A stretch of DNA of 64,000 nucleotides from Blastopirellula sediminis (lineage in GTDB: Bacteria > Planctomycetota > Planctomycetia > Pirellulales > Pirellulaceae): assembly GCF_020966755.1 (NCBI RefSeq), contig NZ_JAJKFT010000010.1:3876481-3940480 (forward strand), written 5' to 3'. This document shows, piece by piece, positions 1-9,256 of the stretch. A model generated the notes under the pieces. It was not told the DNA's origin, did not search any database, and was given only the letters and a program-made list of their open reading frames with translations. Position numbers and translations under genes: made by a program. Each line of letters begins with the position of its first letter. Position 1 is the first letter of the stretch.

Positions 1-315
1 GCTCCGCCCCGTGACGAAATCGCAAGGGCGCTGACCGATTGTCGGCCGCGACTCGCCTCGTTGGGAGGCGCCTGCGCCGTGAGCGTCTTTTTCCCCTGCT
101 CGAACATTGGGGAATCGGAAGTTGGCAAGCTGCCGACGGCGGAAGGCGCCGCCGGGCTCGTTCCGTGCGATGTGCCGGAAGTCGTTTACTGTCAGCACGT
201 CGAAGGGACGCCGTTGCGCGATGCGGCCCGGATGTTGGTCGACAACCGTCCCGAGTACCGCGATATCGCAGCGCGGTTGCACGGGCGAATTGACGTTAAC
301 TGGCGCGAACTCTAG
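1..315 (+). CDS. 3' end of an unrecognised gene
   Basis: The frame is open from the first base of the window to a TAG stop at 313-315, giving about 104 residues of an incomplete protein whose start lies upstream. The visible part has no obvious signal peptide or membrane segment. It contains two cysteine-containing stretches (around SLGGACAVS and EVVYCQHVEG) and ends in NWREL. I do not recognise a family. It is read towards the lipoprotein gene on the opposite strand, 11 bp away, so the two genes converge. No terminator hairpin is evident in that gap. Confidence 0.6.
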   Translation, partial: APPRDEIARALTDCRPRLASLGGACAVSVFFPCSNIGESEVGKLPTAEGAAGLVPCDVPEVVYCQHVEGTPLRDAARMLVDNRPEYRDIAARLHGRIDVNWREL

Positions 316-326
316 TCGCGAGCGAC

Positions 327-2300
327 TTAGTAGCGACGCGTCGCCTGATTGCGCTTCGCCGCCTGCATGCGGCGATATTCTTCGACGGTAACGACCGGCG
401 CCAAATGGGGCGTCGCGACCGGGTCCGCTTTCGGAATCAACTTCTGTTGCGTCGGCATCACGACCGGTTCCGGGATCGAAGGCGTCTGGCGTGAAGCGAC
501 CTGCGGAACTGCGGCCGAAGTCGGCGGCGAGGCGACGCGGGGAACGGCACGCACCGGATTGGCGGGCGTCGTCGCAAGTTGCTCATGCGGCGCGGCATAT
601 TCCGGCTCAGACGTCGGTTTCATCCCCGGTTGCTCCAAGTTGCTGACCCCGGTCGACATCTCCGACGGCGACAGTTGAGCGAACGCTTCGGGGCGAACGG
701 GCGCGGGCAGCGGCTGCGTCATTGGCTTCGCCGGATTGGCGAGCGGAGTTGACGAGGCCAGGTCGGTCGGCAGTTGCGGCGCGGCCAGCTGTTCGGGCAT
801 GGGGATTTCGACCGGAACCGGAGTCGCCGCGACAACGGTCGGGCGAGCAGGAGTCGCCACCGGTTGGGCCGGCGTCGGGACTTCTACCGGAGCCGGAGTC
901 GGCTGGGCCGCAACAACGGTCGGTTGAGCGGGCATCGTTACCGGAGTCGGTTCAACAACCGGTTGAGCTGGAGCGGGAGCCGGAGTCGGAGCAGCGGCGA
1001 CAACGGCCGGGCGAGCCGGCGAGGTCGGAACTGCTTTCACCGCTTCCGCGGCGGCTTGAGCGGCAGGCGATGCCGTCCCGTTAGTTTCTCCCTCGAACAT
1101 CGGGCGGAACTTATCGACGCGACGGCTTTGTTTCAGCTGATCGATGATCGAGTCGCCAGCGTGAACTTGCGTTTGAAAGGCGACCAGCGTCGTCGCTTCG
1201 GACCGCTTCCCAGTCGATTCAGCAGCTGGCGCCGCATCTTGCGTCGGGTAGACCGCTTGCGGTTTCGCGGCCTTGGCGCCAATCGGGCTCGATGCAAGTT
1301 CGGTCATCGACGATTGCGGCATGCCTGCATCGCTACGCAGCGGATTGGCGTCTACTTTCGGAGCGGCGGTGACGACGCGCGACGAATTGACGGTCGGATT
1401 CTCGATCACCTGGGCTGCGACCGGCGGCTCCTTAGCGGTCGTGACGACCGGGGTGTTGTCCGGTTTCGGCGCGCTGAACGGCGACGAATTCAGTTCGACG
1501 ATTTGCGACGGGGCTTGAGTCGGGCTAAGCGATTGCGAAGCGATCGCAGGGTTCGTGGCCATCTGCGGCTGAGCGGTCTCGGCGACGGCCGGCAGTTGAC
1601 CGGCGGGAGAATCTTGAGCCAGACCGTCCTTGGCCGCGTCGTTCAGCGCGTTGCGGAGGGCGGCGGTCAACGAGCCCGATTGCGAACGGGGCGATTGCGA
1701 AGCGAACGTCGGCTTGGTCGGCGAGGCGAGCACTTCGGTCATCGGCGGCGCCCCGTTTTCTTGCGGCGCGTTGGCGACGGCGTGAGGATTCGTGATCGCG
1801 GTCGGCTGCGATGATTGGGGAACGACCGTTTGTTGTTGCGGGGCGGTGACGCTCGGCTGCATCTCGGCCAGGTTGCTGACCTGCGGCACAACGACCTGCG
1901 TCGGCTGCTGGGTTTTCGGCGCAACGACTCCAGCGCCGACGTCGCCGGTATTGTTGTACTCGATTTTCGGCTGCGTCGTGTTGGCGACGCTCGCTTCTTG
2001 CGGGGCTTCGGTCGCCGGAATGGTCGAGATCGGATCGGCCTGCGGCTTCGATTTGCCGCGACCAAACAATCCGCCAAAGAACCGCGCAATCGGCGGCATC
2101 GGCTTTTCGCCGTTTTCGGCGACTTGCGGCGCAGGTTCGGCGGTCGTTTTCGCGTCGACCTTTTCTTCCGCCATGCTTTCGACGGCTACCACTTCTTCGA
2201 GCGATTTATCTTTCGAACGGAAGAAGGGAAAAGCGCAGCCCACATTCAGCGCCAGAGCGAGCATAGTAAGGCGAAGAAGCAGCGAGTTCGCACGCGGCAT
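327..2300 (-). CDS. Proline/alanine-rich lipoprotein, function unknown
   Basis: 657-residue protein with a lipoprotein-type signal: basic start, hydrophobic stretch, then lipobox LNVGC with the cysteine near residue 22. After that comes a charged segment and then several hundred residues of low-complexity Pro/Ala/Gln/Val sequence. Around residues 420-510 there is an imperfect repeat based on PARPTVVAA followed by TPxPxPV. The C-terminus is short and basic (QAAKRNQATRRY). No enzymatic domain is visible. A periplasm-spanning or surface linker role is inference only. The long plus-strand frames over this gene are compositional shadows. The lipobox supports the chosen start. Confidence 0.75.
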   Translation of the reverse strand: MPRANSLLLRLTMLALALNVGCAFPFFRSKDKSLEEVVAVESMAEEKVDAKTTAEPAPQVAENGEKPMPPIARFFGGLFGRGKSKPQADPISTIPATEAPQEASVANTTQPKIEYNNTGDVGAGVVAPKTQQPTQVVVPQVSNLAEMQPSVTAPQQQTVVPQSSQPTAITNPHAVANAPQENGAPPMTEVLASPTKPTFASQSPRSQSGSLTAALRNALNDAAKDGLAQDSPAGQLPAVAETAQPQMATNPAIASQSLSPTQAPSQIVELNSSPFSAPKPDNTPVVTTAKEPPVAAQVIENPTVNSSRVVTAAPKVDANPLRSDAGMPQSSMTELASSPIGAKAAKPQAVYPTQDAAPAAESTGKRSEATTLVAFQTQVHAGDSIIDQLKQSRRVDKFRPMFEGETNGTASPAAQAAAEAVKAVPTSPARPAVVAAAPTPAPAPAQPVVEPTPVTMPAQPTVVAAQPTPAPVEVPTPAQPVATPARPTVVAATPVPVEIPMPEQLAAPQLPTDLASSTPLANPAKPMTQPLPAPVRPEAFAQLSPSEMSTGVSNLEQPGMKPTSEPEYAAPHEQLATTPANPVRAVPRVASPPTSAAVPQVASRQTPSIPEPVVMPTQQKLIPKADPVATPHLAPVVTVEEYRRMQAAKRNQATRRY

Positions 2301-2470
2301 TGGGACGACTCCGTCGATGATGCGTCTGATTCAAAGCGGAGATCGCTGCTAGCAAGAATGCCGGCGCGTCTCCCTTTTTTGTTTCGGTCACATCAACTGG
2401 GCAAATTCAGGCGAGCTTGTCGTTTTTTTCGATTCTGCCGAATATACCGCTGCCGTTGCTAGCGGCTGCC

Positions 2471-3892
2471 CTACTGAATAGGGGCCATTAAACGGGAAAG
2501 AGCCACCGTGAGGCGGAAAAGATACGACTGTTTCTCTAGTTCTTCCGCATGAGCTTCGCGGCAGTGCGTGAAGTCGGCTTCCAGCATCGCCGCAACGTCG
2601 GCAGCGAACTTGGTATCTGCGGCGGCGATCATGATCTCGAAATTAAGATGGAACGAGCGGTTGTCGAGATTCGCCGTACCGACCGCCGCGAAATCATCGT
2701 CGATCAACACCACCTTTTGGTGCAAGAAGCCGGGCTCATACCGAAAGAACCGCACGCCATGCGGCGCCGCTTCGGCGATGAACGAGAAGGCCGACAAATA
2801 GACCAGAATATGGTCTGGACGTTCCGGCAGCATGATCCGGACGTCGCACCCGCGGATCGCCGCCAACTGCAGCGCCGCAATCACCGGCGGATCGGGCACA
2901 AAGTAAGGAGTCGCGATCCAGACCCGTTTCTCGGCCATGTTGATCGCTTGGACGAAAAAGAGCGTGCAGCGTTCAAAGTCGTCAGCCGGACCGGTCGGCA
3001 GGACCAGCACTTGCTGATCTTCGTCCGTCGGCCGCGGCGCCCAATCGACTTGCGGCAGTTCGTGGGTCGCCCAGTTCCAGTCCTCCAGGAACGAACGCTG
3101 CACCGCTTGAACGGCGGGACCGCGGAGCACGACATGCGTGTCGCGCCACGGGCCGAACGTCTTGCTGCGTCCCATGTACTCGTCGCCGACATTGTGTCCG
3201 CCGACAAACGCCGTCTGACCGTCGACGATAACAATCTTGCGGTGATTGCGGAAATTAAGCTGAAAACGGTTGCCTCGTCCCTTGGTCGTATGAAACGGGA
3301 CGATCTCGATGCCCGCTTCGCGCAGTTCGTGGACGTATTTGCGCGAAAGTCCGTAGCTGCCGATTTCGTCGTACAAGACGTAGACGCGGACGCCTGCCTT
3401 GGCGCGTTCGATTAATCGCGTTTGCAGCGCTCGTCCCAGTTCGTCGTCATGAATAATGTAGAACTGGACGAGGACGTATTTCTCGGCCTTTTCGATCGCG
3501 GCGAAAATTGCGTCGAAGGTCGCTTGCCCGTCGATCAGCAACTGAATCGAGTTTCTGCGGCTGAAGGGGAAGTCGGCGAGGTTCTCAAACGTCCGCAATT
3601 GATACGGCAACTTGCCGTCGACCAGATACTCGCTGGCCACGCCGCGTATCGTCTGGGTCATATGTTCGACGCCGCGGTTCTCGCTCCGACGCGCTTCGAC
3701 GTAGCCATGGAAACGATTGCGGCCGAAGATCCAGTAGGCCGGCACCGCAATGTACGGAAACATGAAGAGGGTCAACGCCCATGCGATGGCGCCCTGCGAC
3801 GTACGCGTTTTCATGATCGCGTTGATCGCAGTCAGGATCCCAATCGAATGGGCGCAGAGGGCGATGAGCCCGATTTCTTGGATCCACTCCAT
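2471..3892 (-). CDS. cls: Cardiolipin synthase-like phospholipase D family protein
   Basis: 473-residue membrane enzyme. Two N-terminal hydrophobic segments (about residues 8-26 and 38-57) precede two PLD domains. The first HKD motif is visible as HRKIVIVD (H217, K219) followed by GGHNVGDEY. The second, near residue 400, is HQKVVLIDDD followed by GTANLDNRS. Length and layout match bacterial cardiolipin synthases, which condense two phosphatidylglycerol molecules at the cytoplasmic membrane. It is divergent from the sulfatase at 4094, with about 200 bp between them. Another membrane PLD activity is possible, but cls is the best call. Confidence 0.88.
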   Translation of the reverse strand: MEWIQEIGLIALCAHSIGILTAINAIMKTRTSQGAIAWALTLFMFPYIAVPAYWIFGRNRFHGYVEARRSENRGVEHMTQTIRGVASEYLVDGKLPYQLRTFENLADFPFSRRNSIQLLIDGQATFDAIFAAIEKAEKYVLVQFYIIHDDELGRALQTRLIERAKAGVRVYVLYDEIGSYGLSRKYVHELREAGIEIVPFHTTKGRGNRFQLNFRNHRKIVIVDGQTAFVGGHNVGDEYMGRSKTFGPWRDTHVVLRGPAVQAVQRSFLEDWNWATHELPQVDWAPRPTDEDQQVLVLPTGPADDFERCTLFFVQAINMAEKRVWIATPYFVPDPPVIAALQLAAIRGCDVRIMLPERPDHILVYLSAFSFIAEAAPHGVRFFRYEPGFLHQKVVLIDDDFAAVGTANLDNRSFHLNFEIMIAAADTKFAADVAAMLEADFTHCREAHAEELEKQSYLFRLTVALSRLMAPIQ

Positions 3893-4093
3893 GTAGCAAT
3901 TCCAGGCACGCGAAGCGTAAACTGATAGAACGTAAGGCGTTTAAGCATAGCATGATCGCCAAAACTGGCCGATACGTTCCGCCCGAAACGACCCAGAAAC
4001 CGGTGCGGTTCGCCGGTTTGAATCGATCGCCACGGCGCCGCATACTAGTTACGTGACTCCCGCCCCGCCGAAAACTCCCCCTGGAAGCTTTCC

Positions 4094-5614
4094 ATGTCCC
4101 GCCCTGCTCTGCTGGTGATCGCACTGTTTGGATCGCTGTTGGCGACCAATCTTTTCGCTGACCAGCGTCCCAACATCCTGTTCTGCATCTCGGACGACCA
4201 ATCATGGCTCGATACCTCGATCGCCGGCAGCAAAGTGGCGGCGACTCCCACTTTTGATCAGATCGCCCGTCGCGGCGCCTATTTCAAGAACGCGATTTCG
4301 GCCTCTCCCGGCTGTTCGCCGTCGCGGGCGGCGCTGCTGACCGGGCGATACCCGTGGATGATTGAAGAAGCGGGGACTCACGCCTCTTCCTTTCCGCAGA
4401 AATACGTCGTCTATCCCGATCTGCTCGAGAAGGCAGGCTACTTTGTCGGCTTCACCGGCAAAGGTTGGGGACCGGGCGATTTCAAAGTAAGCGGGCGGAC
4501 TCGCAATCCGGCGGGCCCTGCCTACCAAAAGCGGAAGCTCAAAAAGAAGCCGGCCGCCGGGATCAGTAACAATGACTACGCGGCGAACTTCGCCGACTTT
4601 CTGGCCGATCGCCCCGCAGACGCTCCTTTCTGCTTCTGGTTTGGCGCCATGGAGCCCCATCGCCCCTATCAACTTGGTAGCGGCGAAGAGGCGGGAAAGA
4701 AACTGGCCGACGCGACGCTGCCTCCCTTTCTTCCCGACGCCGATCCGGTCCGAGGGGACTTGCTCGACTACTGCCGCGAGATTGAGTGGTTCGATCAGCA
4801 GCTAGGAGCGATGCTGAAGCAGTTGGAGGAGATTGGCCAGCTCGATAACACGATCGTCGTGATCACCAGCGATAACGGAATGCCGTTTCCCCGCGCGAAA
4901 GCGAATAACTACGAATATGGCGTCCATATGCCGCTGGCGATCGCGTGGCCGGCGAAGATTACCGCCGGGCAAACGATCGAAGAGCCGGTCAGCCTGGTCG
5001 ATCTGGCGCCGACGTTTCTCGCCGCGGCCGGAATCGCTCCCGCCGCCGACTCGCCGATGGTTGGGCGCAACCTGCTGCCCCGTTTGACCGGCGAGCAAAA
5101 GCAACTGACCGGCGGCGCCTATAGTTCCCGCGAGCGACATTCCTCGTCGCGCTGGAACAACCTTACCTATCCCCAGCGTTCGCTCCGTACCGAACAGTAC
5201 CTGTTGATTCGCAACTTCCAGCCGCAGCGCTGGCCGGCCGGTGCTCCCCAGGTTTACGAGAAGAAGGGCGTGCTCGGGCCGATTCACGGTGGATACCACG
5301 ATATCGACGCGTCGCCGACCCTCGACTGGATGGTCAAAAACCGAGAGGAAGCGGCGGTAGCGCCGCTGTTCCACGCGGCGGTCGATATTCGCCCGGGAAT
5401 TGAGCTGTTCGACATCGAGAAAGATCCCGGCTGTCTGCATGATCTGGCCGAAGATCCGACGTACGCCAAGACCCGAGAGTCGCTCGAAAAGACCTTGGAC
5501 GACTATCTGGCGAAGACCGGCGACCCCCGCGTCAGCGGATCTGGCGACGTTTGGGAGTCGTATCCCCGGTATAGCCCAATTCGCGACTTCCCGAAGCCCG
5601 ATTGGGCGAAGTAA
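4094..5614 (+). CDS. Secreted sulfatase (heparan N-sulfatase/arylsulfatase-like)
   Basis: 506 residues with an N-terminal signal peptide (hydrophobic to about residue 20, then FADQRPNILF). The N-terminal metal-binding motif is ISDDQSW. The sulfatase signature CSPSR (C74-P76-R78) is the C-x-P-x-R site in which the cysteine becomes formylglycine, followed by AALLTGRYP. A second metal-site region reads VITSDNGMPFPRAK. The protein probably removes sulfate from polysaccharides outside the cytoplasm, a hallmark of marine planctomycetes; the exact substrate cannot be read. A GGAAG element 9 bp upstream supports the start. Transcribed alone, with typA about 220 bp downstream. Confidence 0.9.
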   Translation: MSRPALLVIALFGSLLATNLFADQRPNILFCISDDQSWLDTSIAGSKVAATPTFDQIARRGAYFKNAISASPGCSPSRAALLTGRYPWMIEEAGTHASSFPQKYVVYPDLLEKAGYFVGFTGKGWGPGDFKVSGRTRNPAGPAYQKRKLKKKPAAGISNNDYAANFADFLADRPADAPFCFWFGAMEPHRPYQLGSGEEAGKKLADATLPPFLPDADPVRGDLLDYCREIEWFDQQLGAMLKQLEEIGQLDNTIVVITSDNGMPFPRAKANNYEYGVHMPLAIAWPAKITAGQTIEEPVSLVDLAPTFLAAAGIAPAADSPMVGRNLLPRLTGEQKQLTGGAYSSRERHSSSRWNNLTYPQRSLRTEQYLLIRNFQPQRWPAGAPQVYEKKGVLGPIHGGYHDIDASPTLDWMVKNREEAAVAPLFHAAVDIRPGIELFDIEKDPGCLHDLAEDPTYAKTRESLEKTLDDYLAKTGDPRVSGSGDVWESYPRYSPIRDFPKPDWAK

Positions 5615-5832
5615 TTCGGTAGTCGATTAGCGGAGAACGCTCCAACCGCCTTGCCGGTTTATGCTTATCGTTTTCCCATTCTGGGGTGGTGATAGCGAAA
5701 GTTCATCGAAATTTCTCGGTTCCTTGCGGCAACTCACTTCTAGGTTGCGGCGACTCCCCTACCGCTGAATTGCCCCCATTTGGTACCATTCACGATTCAC
5801 TTTGTCCCAATTTTAGCGCTAGAGATACGTCC

Positions 5833-7644
5833 ATGCGTCGCGACGACATTCGCAACATCGTCATTATCGCCCACGTCGACCACGGCAAAACGACTTTGGT
5901 CGACTGCCTGCTGAAGCAAAGCGGCCAGTTCCGCGAGAGCCAGCTGAGCAGCGAACGCATTCTCGATTCGAACGATCAAGAAAAAGAACGCGGCATTACG
6001 ATTCTGGCCAAGAACATCGCGCTGCCGTTCAAAGGGGTGAAGATCAATATCATCGACACTCCGGGCCACGCCGACTTCGGCGGCGAAGTCGAACGCGTGC
6101 TCAGCATGGCGGACGGCGCCCTGGTGCTGGTCGACGCGGCGGAAGGCCCAATGCCGCAGACGCGGTTCGTGTTGTCGAAGGCGCTGGAATGCAAACTGAA
6201 GCCGATCGTCGTCATCAACAAGGTCGACAAGCCTGACGCGCGTCCGATGGAAGTGGTCGACGAAGTGCTCGATCTCTTCCTGCAATTGGGCGCCGACGAC
6301 TCGATCGCCGACTTCCCCTATATCTTCGCCAGCGCGAAAGAAGGCTTCGCGTCGCACGATCCGGCCGATCGCAGCGGCACGATGGAGCCGCTGCTCGACC
6401 TGGTGCTTGAGCATATTCCTGGCCCGGACGTTCAGCCGGAAGAGCCGCTGCAGATCCTTTGCACGACCCTCGCCTGGTCGGAATACGTCGGCCGGATCGC
6501 GATCGGACGCATTCAGTCGGGGCGGATCAAGAAGGGGCAAAACGTCGTCGTCAGCAAAGTGGGCGACAAGTTTGAACGAGCCAAGATCACCGCGGTGCAG
6601 GTCTTTGAAAACCTCGGCCGCGTCGATGTCGAGCAATCGGAAGCCGGCGACGTCGTCGCCGTGTGCGGGATCGAGAACATCGACATCGGCGACACGATCT
6701 GCCATGTCGACAATCCGTCTCCGCTGCCGCGGTTGCTCGTCGACGAACCGACGCTGGAGATGGTCTTTACGATCAACACTTCGCCGTTCGTCGGCAAAGA
6801 CGGCAAGTACGTCACGTCGCGTAACCTGCGCGAACGTCTCTACAAAGAGCTGGAGCGAAACGTCGCCCTCCGCGTCCGTGACGCCGGTTCGGCCGACGCG
6901 TTCGCCGTCTCGGGCCGCGGCGTGTTGCACCTGGCGGTCCTCGTCGAAACGATGCGCCGCGAAGGTTACGAACTGGCGGTCAGCAAGCCGCAGGTGATCA
7001 CGCGGGAAGTCGACGGCACCAAAGAAGAGCCGTTTGAAAACCTGGTGGTCGAAGTCCCGTCGATCAAGATGGGCCCGGTTATGGAACTGGTCGGCGAACG
7101 TCGCGGCGAAATGGTCGAAATGAACCCCCGCGGCGATTTCACGCAGGTCACCTTCTCGATTCCGGCTCGCGGTCTGATCGGACTGCGAACCAAGATGCTC
7201 AACGCGACCCAAGGGGAAGCGATCATTAACCATCGTTTCGACTCGTATCGCCCGATGGGCGGCGACGTGCCGCGTCGCGCCAACGGCGTGCTGATCTCGA
7301 ACTCGACCGGCAAAGCGGTCGGTTTTTCGCTCTTCAATCTGCAGGATCGTTCCGACTTGTTCATCAAGCCGGGCGAAGAGCTGTACGAAGGGATGATCGT
7401 CGGCGAGAACGCTCGCAACGAAGACATGGTGGTCAACCCGATCAAAGAAAAGAAGCTGACCAACATGCGGGCTTCCGGCTCGGACGAAAACATCGTCCTG
7501 AAGCCGCCGCGTCAGATGTCGCTGGAAGCGGCGCTGGAGTACATCGAAGACGACGAGCTGGTCGAAGTGACCCCGAACTTCATTCGCCTGCGCAAGATGA
7601 TGCTCAAAGAAGCGGATCGTCGTCGCGGCGGACGGCGTAATTAA
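5833..7644 (+). CDS. typA: Ribosome-associated GTPase TypA/BipA
   Basis: 603 residues from the ATG at 5833, the normal TypA length; the frame runs upstream to 5686 but those residues do not belong to the family. GTPase motifs are clear: G1 [10 protein letters not shown]3 [13 protein letters not shown]4 NKVDK. The EF-G-like domains follow and the TypA C-terminal region contains [12 protein letters not shown] and [10 protein letters not shown]. TypA is a translational GTPase that binds the ribosome and helps stress adaptation and assembly. Its stop codon is followed within 3 bp by the remnant of an SHD1 gene. Confidence 0.95.
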   Translation: MRRDDIRNIVIIAHVDHGKTTLVDCLLKQSGQFRESQLSSERILDSNDQEKERGITILAKNIALPFKGVKINIIDTPGHADFGGEVERVLSMADGALVLVDAAEGPMPQTRFVLSKALECKLKPIVVINKVDKPDARPMEVVDEVLDLFLQLGADDSIADFPYIFASAKEGFASHDPADRSGTMEPLLDLVLEHIPGPDVQPEEPLQILCTTLAWSEYVGRIAIGRIQSGRIKKGQNVVVSKVGDKFERAKITAVQVFENLGRVDVEQSEAGDVVAVCGIENIDIGDTICHVDNPSPLPRLLVDEPTLEMVFTINTSPFVGKDGKYVTSRNLRERLYKELERNVALRVRDAGSADAFAVSGRGVLHLAVLVETMRREGYELAVSKPQVITREVDGTKEEPFENLVVEVPSIKMGPVMELVGERRGEMVEMNPRGDFTQVTFSIPARGLIGLRTKMLNATQGEAIINHRFDSYRPMGGDVPRRANGVLISNSTGKAVGFSLFNLQDRSDLFIKPGEELYEGMIVGENARNEDMVVNPIKEKKLTNMRASGSDENIVLKPPRQMSLEAALEYIEDDELVEVTPNFIRLRKMMLKEADRRRGGRRN

Positions 7645-7646
7645 GC

Positions 7647-7751
7647 GCTGACGGCACAGTTAGCCTGGAAAAGGAAGACGGCTCGAAGATCAATGCGCCG
7701 CTGGCCAGCCTCAGCGATGAGGATCAGGCCTACGTCAATTCGATGCAGTAG
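7647..7751 (+). pseudogene. Remnant of an SHD1 C-terminus fused behind typA
   Basis: Translating 7647-7751 gives 34 residues (ADGTVSLEKEDGSK...DQAYVNSMQ) and a TAG stop. They match the last ~34 residues of the gene ending at 9171 almost residue for residue, and also resemble the end of the gene at 9257. There is no start codon or upstream part; the homology begins immediately after the typA stop. I read this as the tail of a third SHD1 paralogue lost by deletion, or of a failed tandem duplication. Confidence 0.8.
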
Positions 7752-7786
7752 CGGCAAACGATTTCATAGGATATTGGTTGATTTTG

Positions 7787-7845
7787 CCCCTCTGTATAGC
7801 TAACCTTGCGTCTTATTGCAGACGCAGCAGCTTCAGAGGGGTGAG
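7787..7845 (+). promoter_or_regulatory. Possible RBS-sequestering leader hairpin
   Basis: CCCCTCTG at 7787-7794 is the exact reverse complement of CAGAGGGG at 7834-7841, and the latter contains the GAGGGG ribosome binding site of the ATG at 7846. An inner perfect stem, GCGTCT (7808-7813) with AGACGC (7820-7825), lies between. The fold would bury the Shine-Dalgarno sequence. Whether it is regulatory is inference. Confidence 0.4.
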
Positions 7846-9171
7846 ATGAACAACGGAATCTTGTTACTGGCCGCAGAAGGCGAAGAGGGACGATACGCCT
7901 TATTCGCCTTCCTGATGAGCATCGTCTTTGTTGGCGTCGGCCTCTATGGAATCTTCACCGGGAAGTTGATGATCTGGGGACGCCAGCGGTGGCTCTTTTC
8001 CCTGGTGGGCTTGGACGAATCGTCCCCCGGTTTTCCCCAACTGATCGGCGGTTGCTATTGCGCCGTAGGCGGGATCGTCTTGGTCGCGATGACCGTTCAG
8101 GCAATGAAGGCGCCGGAAGAACAGCAGCAAGTGGCGCGGCCTGATATTGACCTCTCGCATCTGCCAGACCTCTCGAAGATTCCGGTCCACATGCCCCCTG
8201 GGACGAACAATCCCCGCCCAAGTTCAAGTCCTCCCGTCAGCAGCGTTCCCAGCACCGAAGCGCCTAAGCCGCGTGAGAACCGGTTCGATCCGGAAACGAC
8301 CGAGCGGTTGCGCGCTGAGCGGATGAAAGCCGAAGCGGAACAGGAAGCGGCCAAGCGAGAAAAAGAGCGGCTCGCCCAGGTCGCGAAAGAAGCGGTCGAA
8401 CAAATGAACCGCGAGAAAGAAGCGGCCCGTCAGGCGGCCTTAGAATTGCCCGACCCGCCGCTGCCGCTCAGCTACTTCACCTATGCCGACGTCGCGCTGC
8501 AAGAGAGTCCGGAGCTTGGAGAAAGTGGGAGCGAACGCTTTGCCGATCATGCGCCCCCGGGAGGCGTGATGGTCGGGGCGATCTTCTTTGTCGGAAAGAA
8601 TTACGGCGCCTCGATCGCCGGCATTCAACCGATCTACCAAGTCGGCGACAAGTACGTCAAAGGGAAGATCTGCGGCGACGAGACCGATCAGCCGGTTCAG
8701 CAGTTGGCCGAAGCCGGCGGCGTCGTCGCAGGCTTCAAGTTAATGACTGGTCGGATCATCGACGCCGCGCAATTGGCATACGGGCCGCTGGACGGTACCA
8801 AAATTGATCCGAAGCAAGGATACTTTGGCGAACAAATCGGCGGCGACGGCGGCTACCCCGGCAACTACTACGCCGAAGGGAGAGCGATCAGCGGCGTCTT
8901 TGGGACGTACGAAAAAGGGAAGAGTCTCAAGTCGCTGGGAATGTACGTCATTCGCCGGATGCAAGTAACCGGCGCGGCGCCTCCATCCTCGATGAGCGCC
9001 GAGCTGCGGACTTTTACCAGCTCCAACGGAAAGTTTTCGGTCCAAGCGAAGTTCGTCGCGCTCAACGACGACGGCACGGTCAGCCTCGAAAAGGAGGATG
9101 GCTCGAAGGTGAAAGCGCCGCTGAGCAGCCTTAGCGCTGAGGATCAGGCCTACGTCAATTCGATGCGATAG
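7846..9171 (+). CDS. Membrane protein with jacalin-like and C-terminal SHD1 domains
   Basis: 441 residues from the ATG at 7846, 4 bp after GAGGGG. The frame extends 10 codons further up, but that start lacks an RBS. Order: two hydrophobic segments (about 16-38 and 66-86), a Pro/Ser-rich linker, a charged Glu/Lys/Arg-rich coiled-coil-like stretch (about 140-195), then a domain starting near FADHAPPGGVMVGA with AGIQPIYQ and VAGFKL motifs. That domain resembles the jacalin-like repeats of planctomycete proteins (inference). The last ~55 residues, RTFTSSNGKFSVQAKFV to the end, form an SHD1 (SLA1 homology) domain. The next gene is a paralogue with the same order. Role unknown. Confidence 0.75.
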   Translation: MNNGILLLAAEGEEGRYALFAFLMSIVFVGVGLYGIFTGKLMIWGRQRWLFSLVGLDESSPGFPQLIGGCYCAVGGIVLVAMTVQAMKAPEEQQQVARPDIDLSHLPDLSKIPVHMPPGTNNPRPSSSPPVSSVPSTEAPKPRENRFDPETTERLRAERMKAEAEQEAAKREKERLAQVAKEAVEQMNREKEAARQAALELPDPPLPLSYFTYADVALQESPELGESGSERFADHAPPGGVMVGAIFFVGKNYGASIAGIQPIYQVGDKYVKGKICGDETDQPVQQLAEAGGVVAGFKLMTGRIIDAAQLAYGPLDGTKIDPKQGYFGEQIGGDGGYPGNYYAEGRAISGVFGTYEKGKSLKSLGMYVIRRMQVTGAAPPSSMSAELRTFTSSNGKFSVQAKFVALNDDGTVSLEKEDGSKVKAPLSSLSAEDQAYVNSMR

Positions 9172-9256
9172 CGCATCGGGCGAATGGAGAGTTTGCTTCC
9201 CGTTTTCCGCTCGGTTAAGTTGGGGGCACACCCCAACTTTTCTCAGGCAATTCGCG

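Noticed and set aside
5686-5832. A 49-residue N-terminal extension of TypA
   Set aside because: TypA proteins begin at [19 protein letters not shown]-like sequence; the extension is not conserved-looking.
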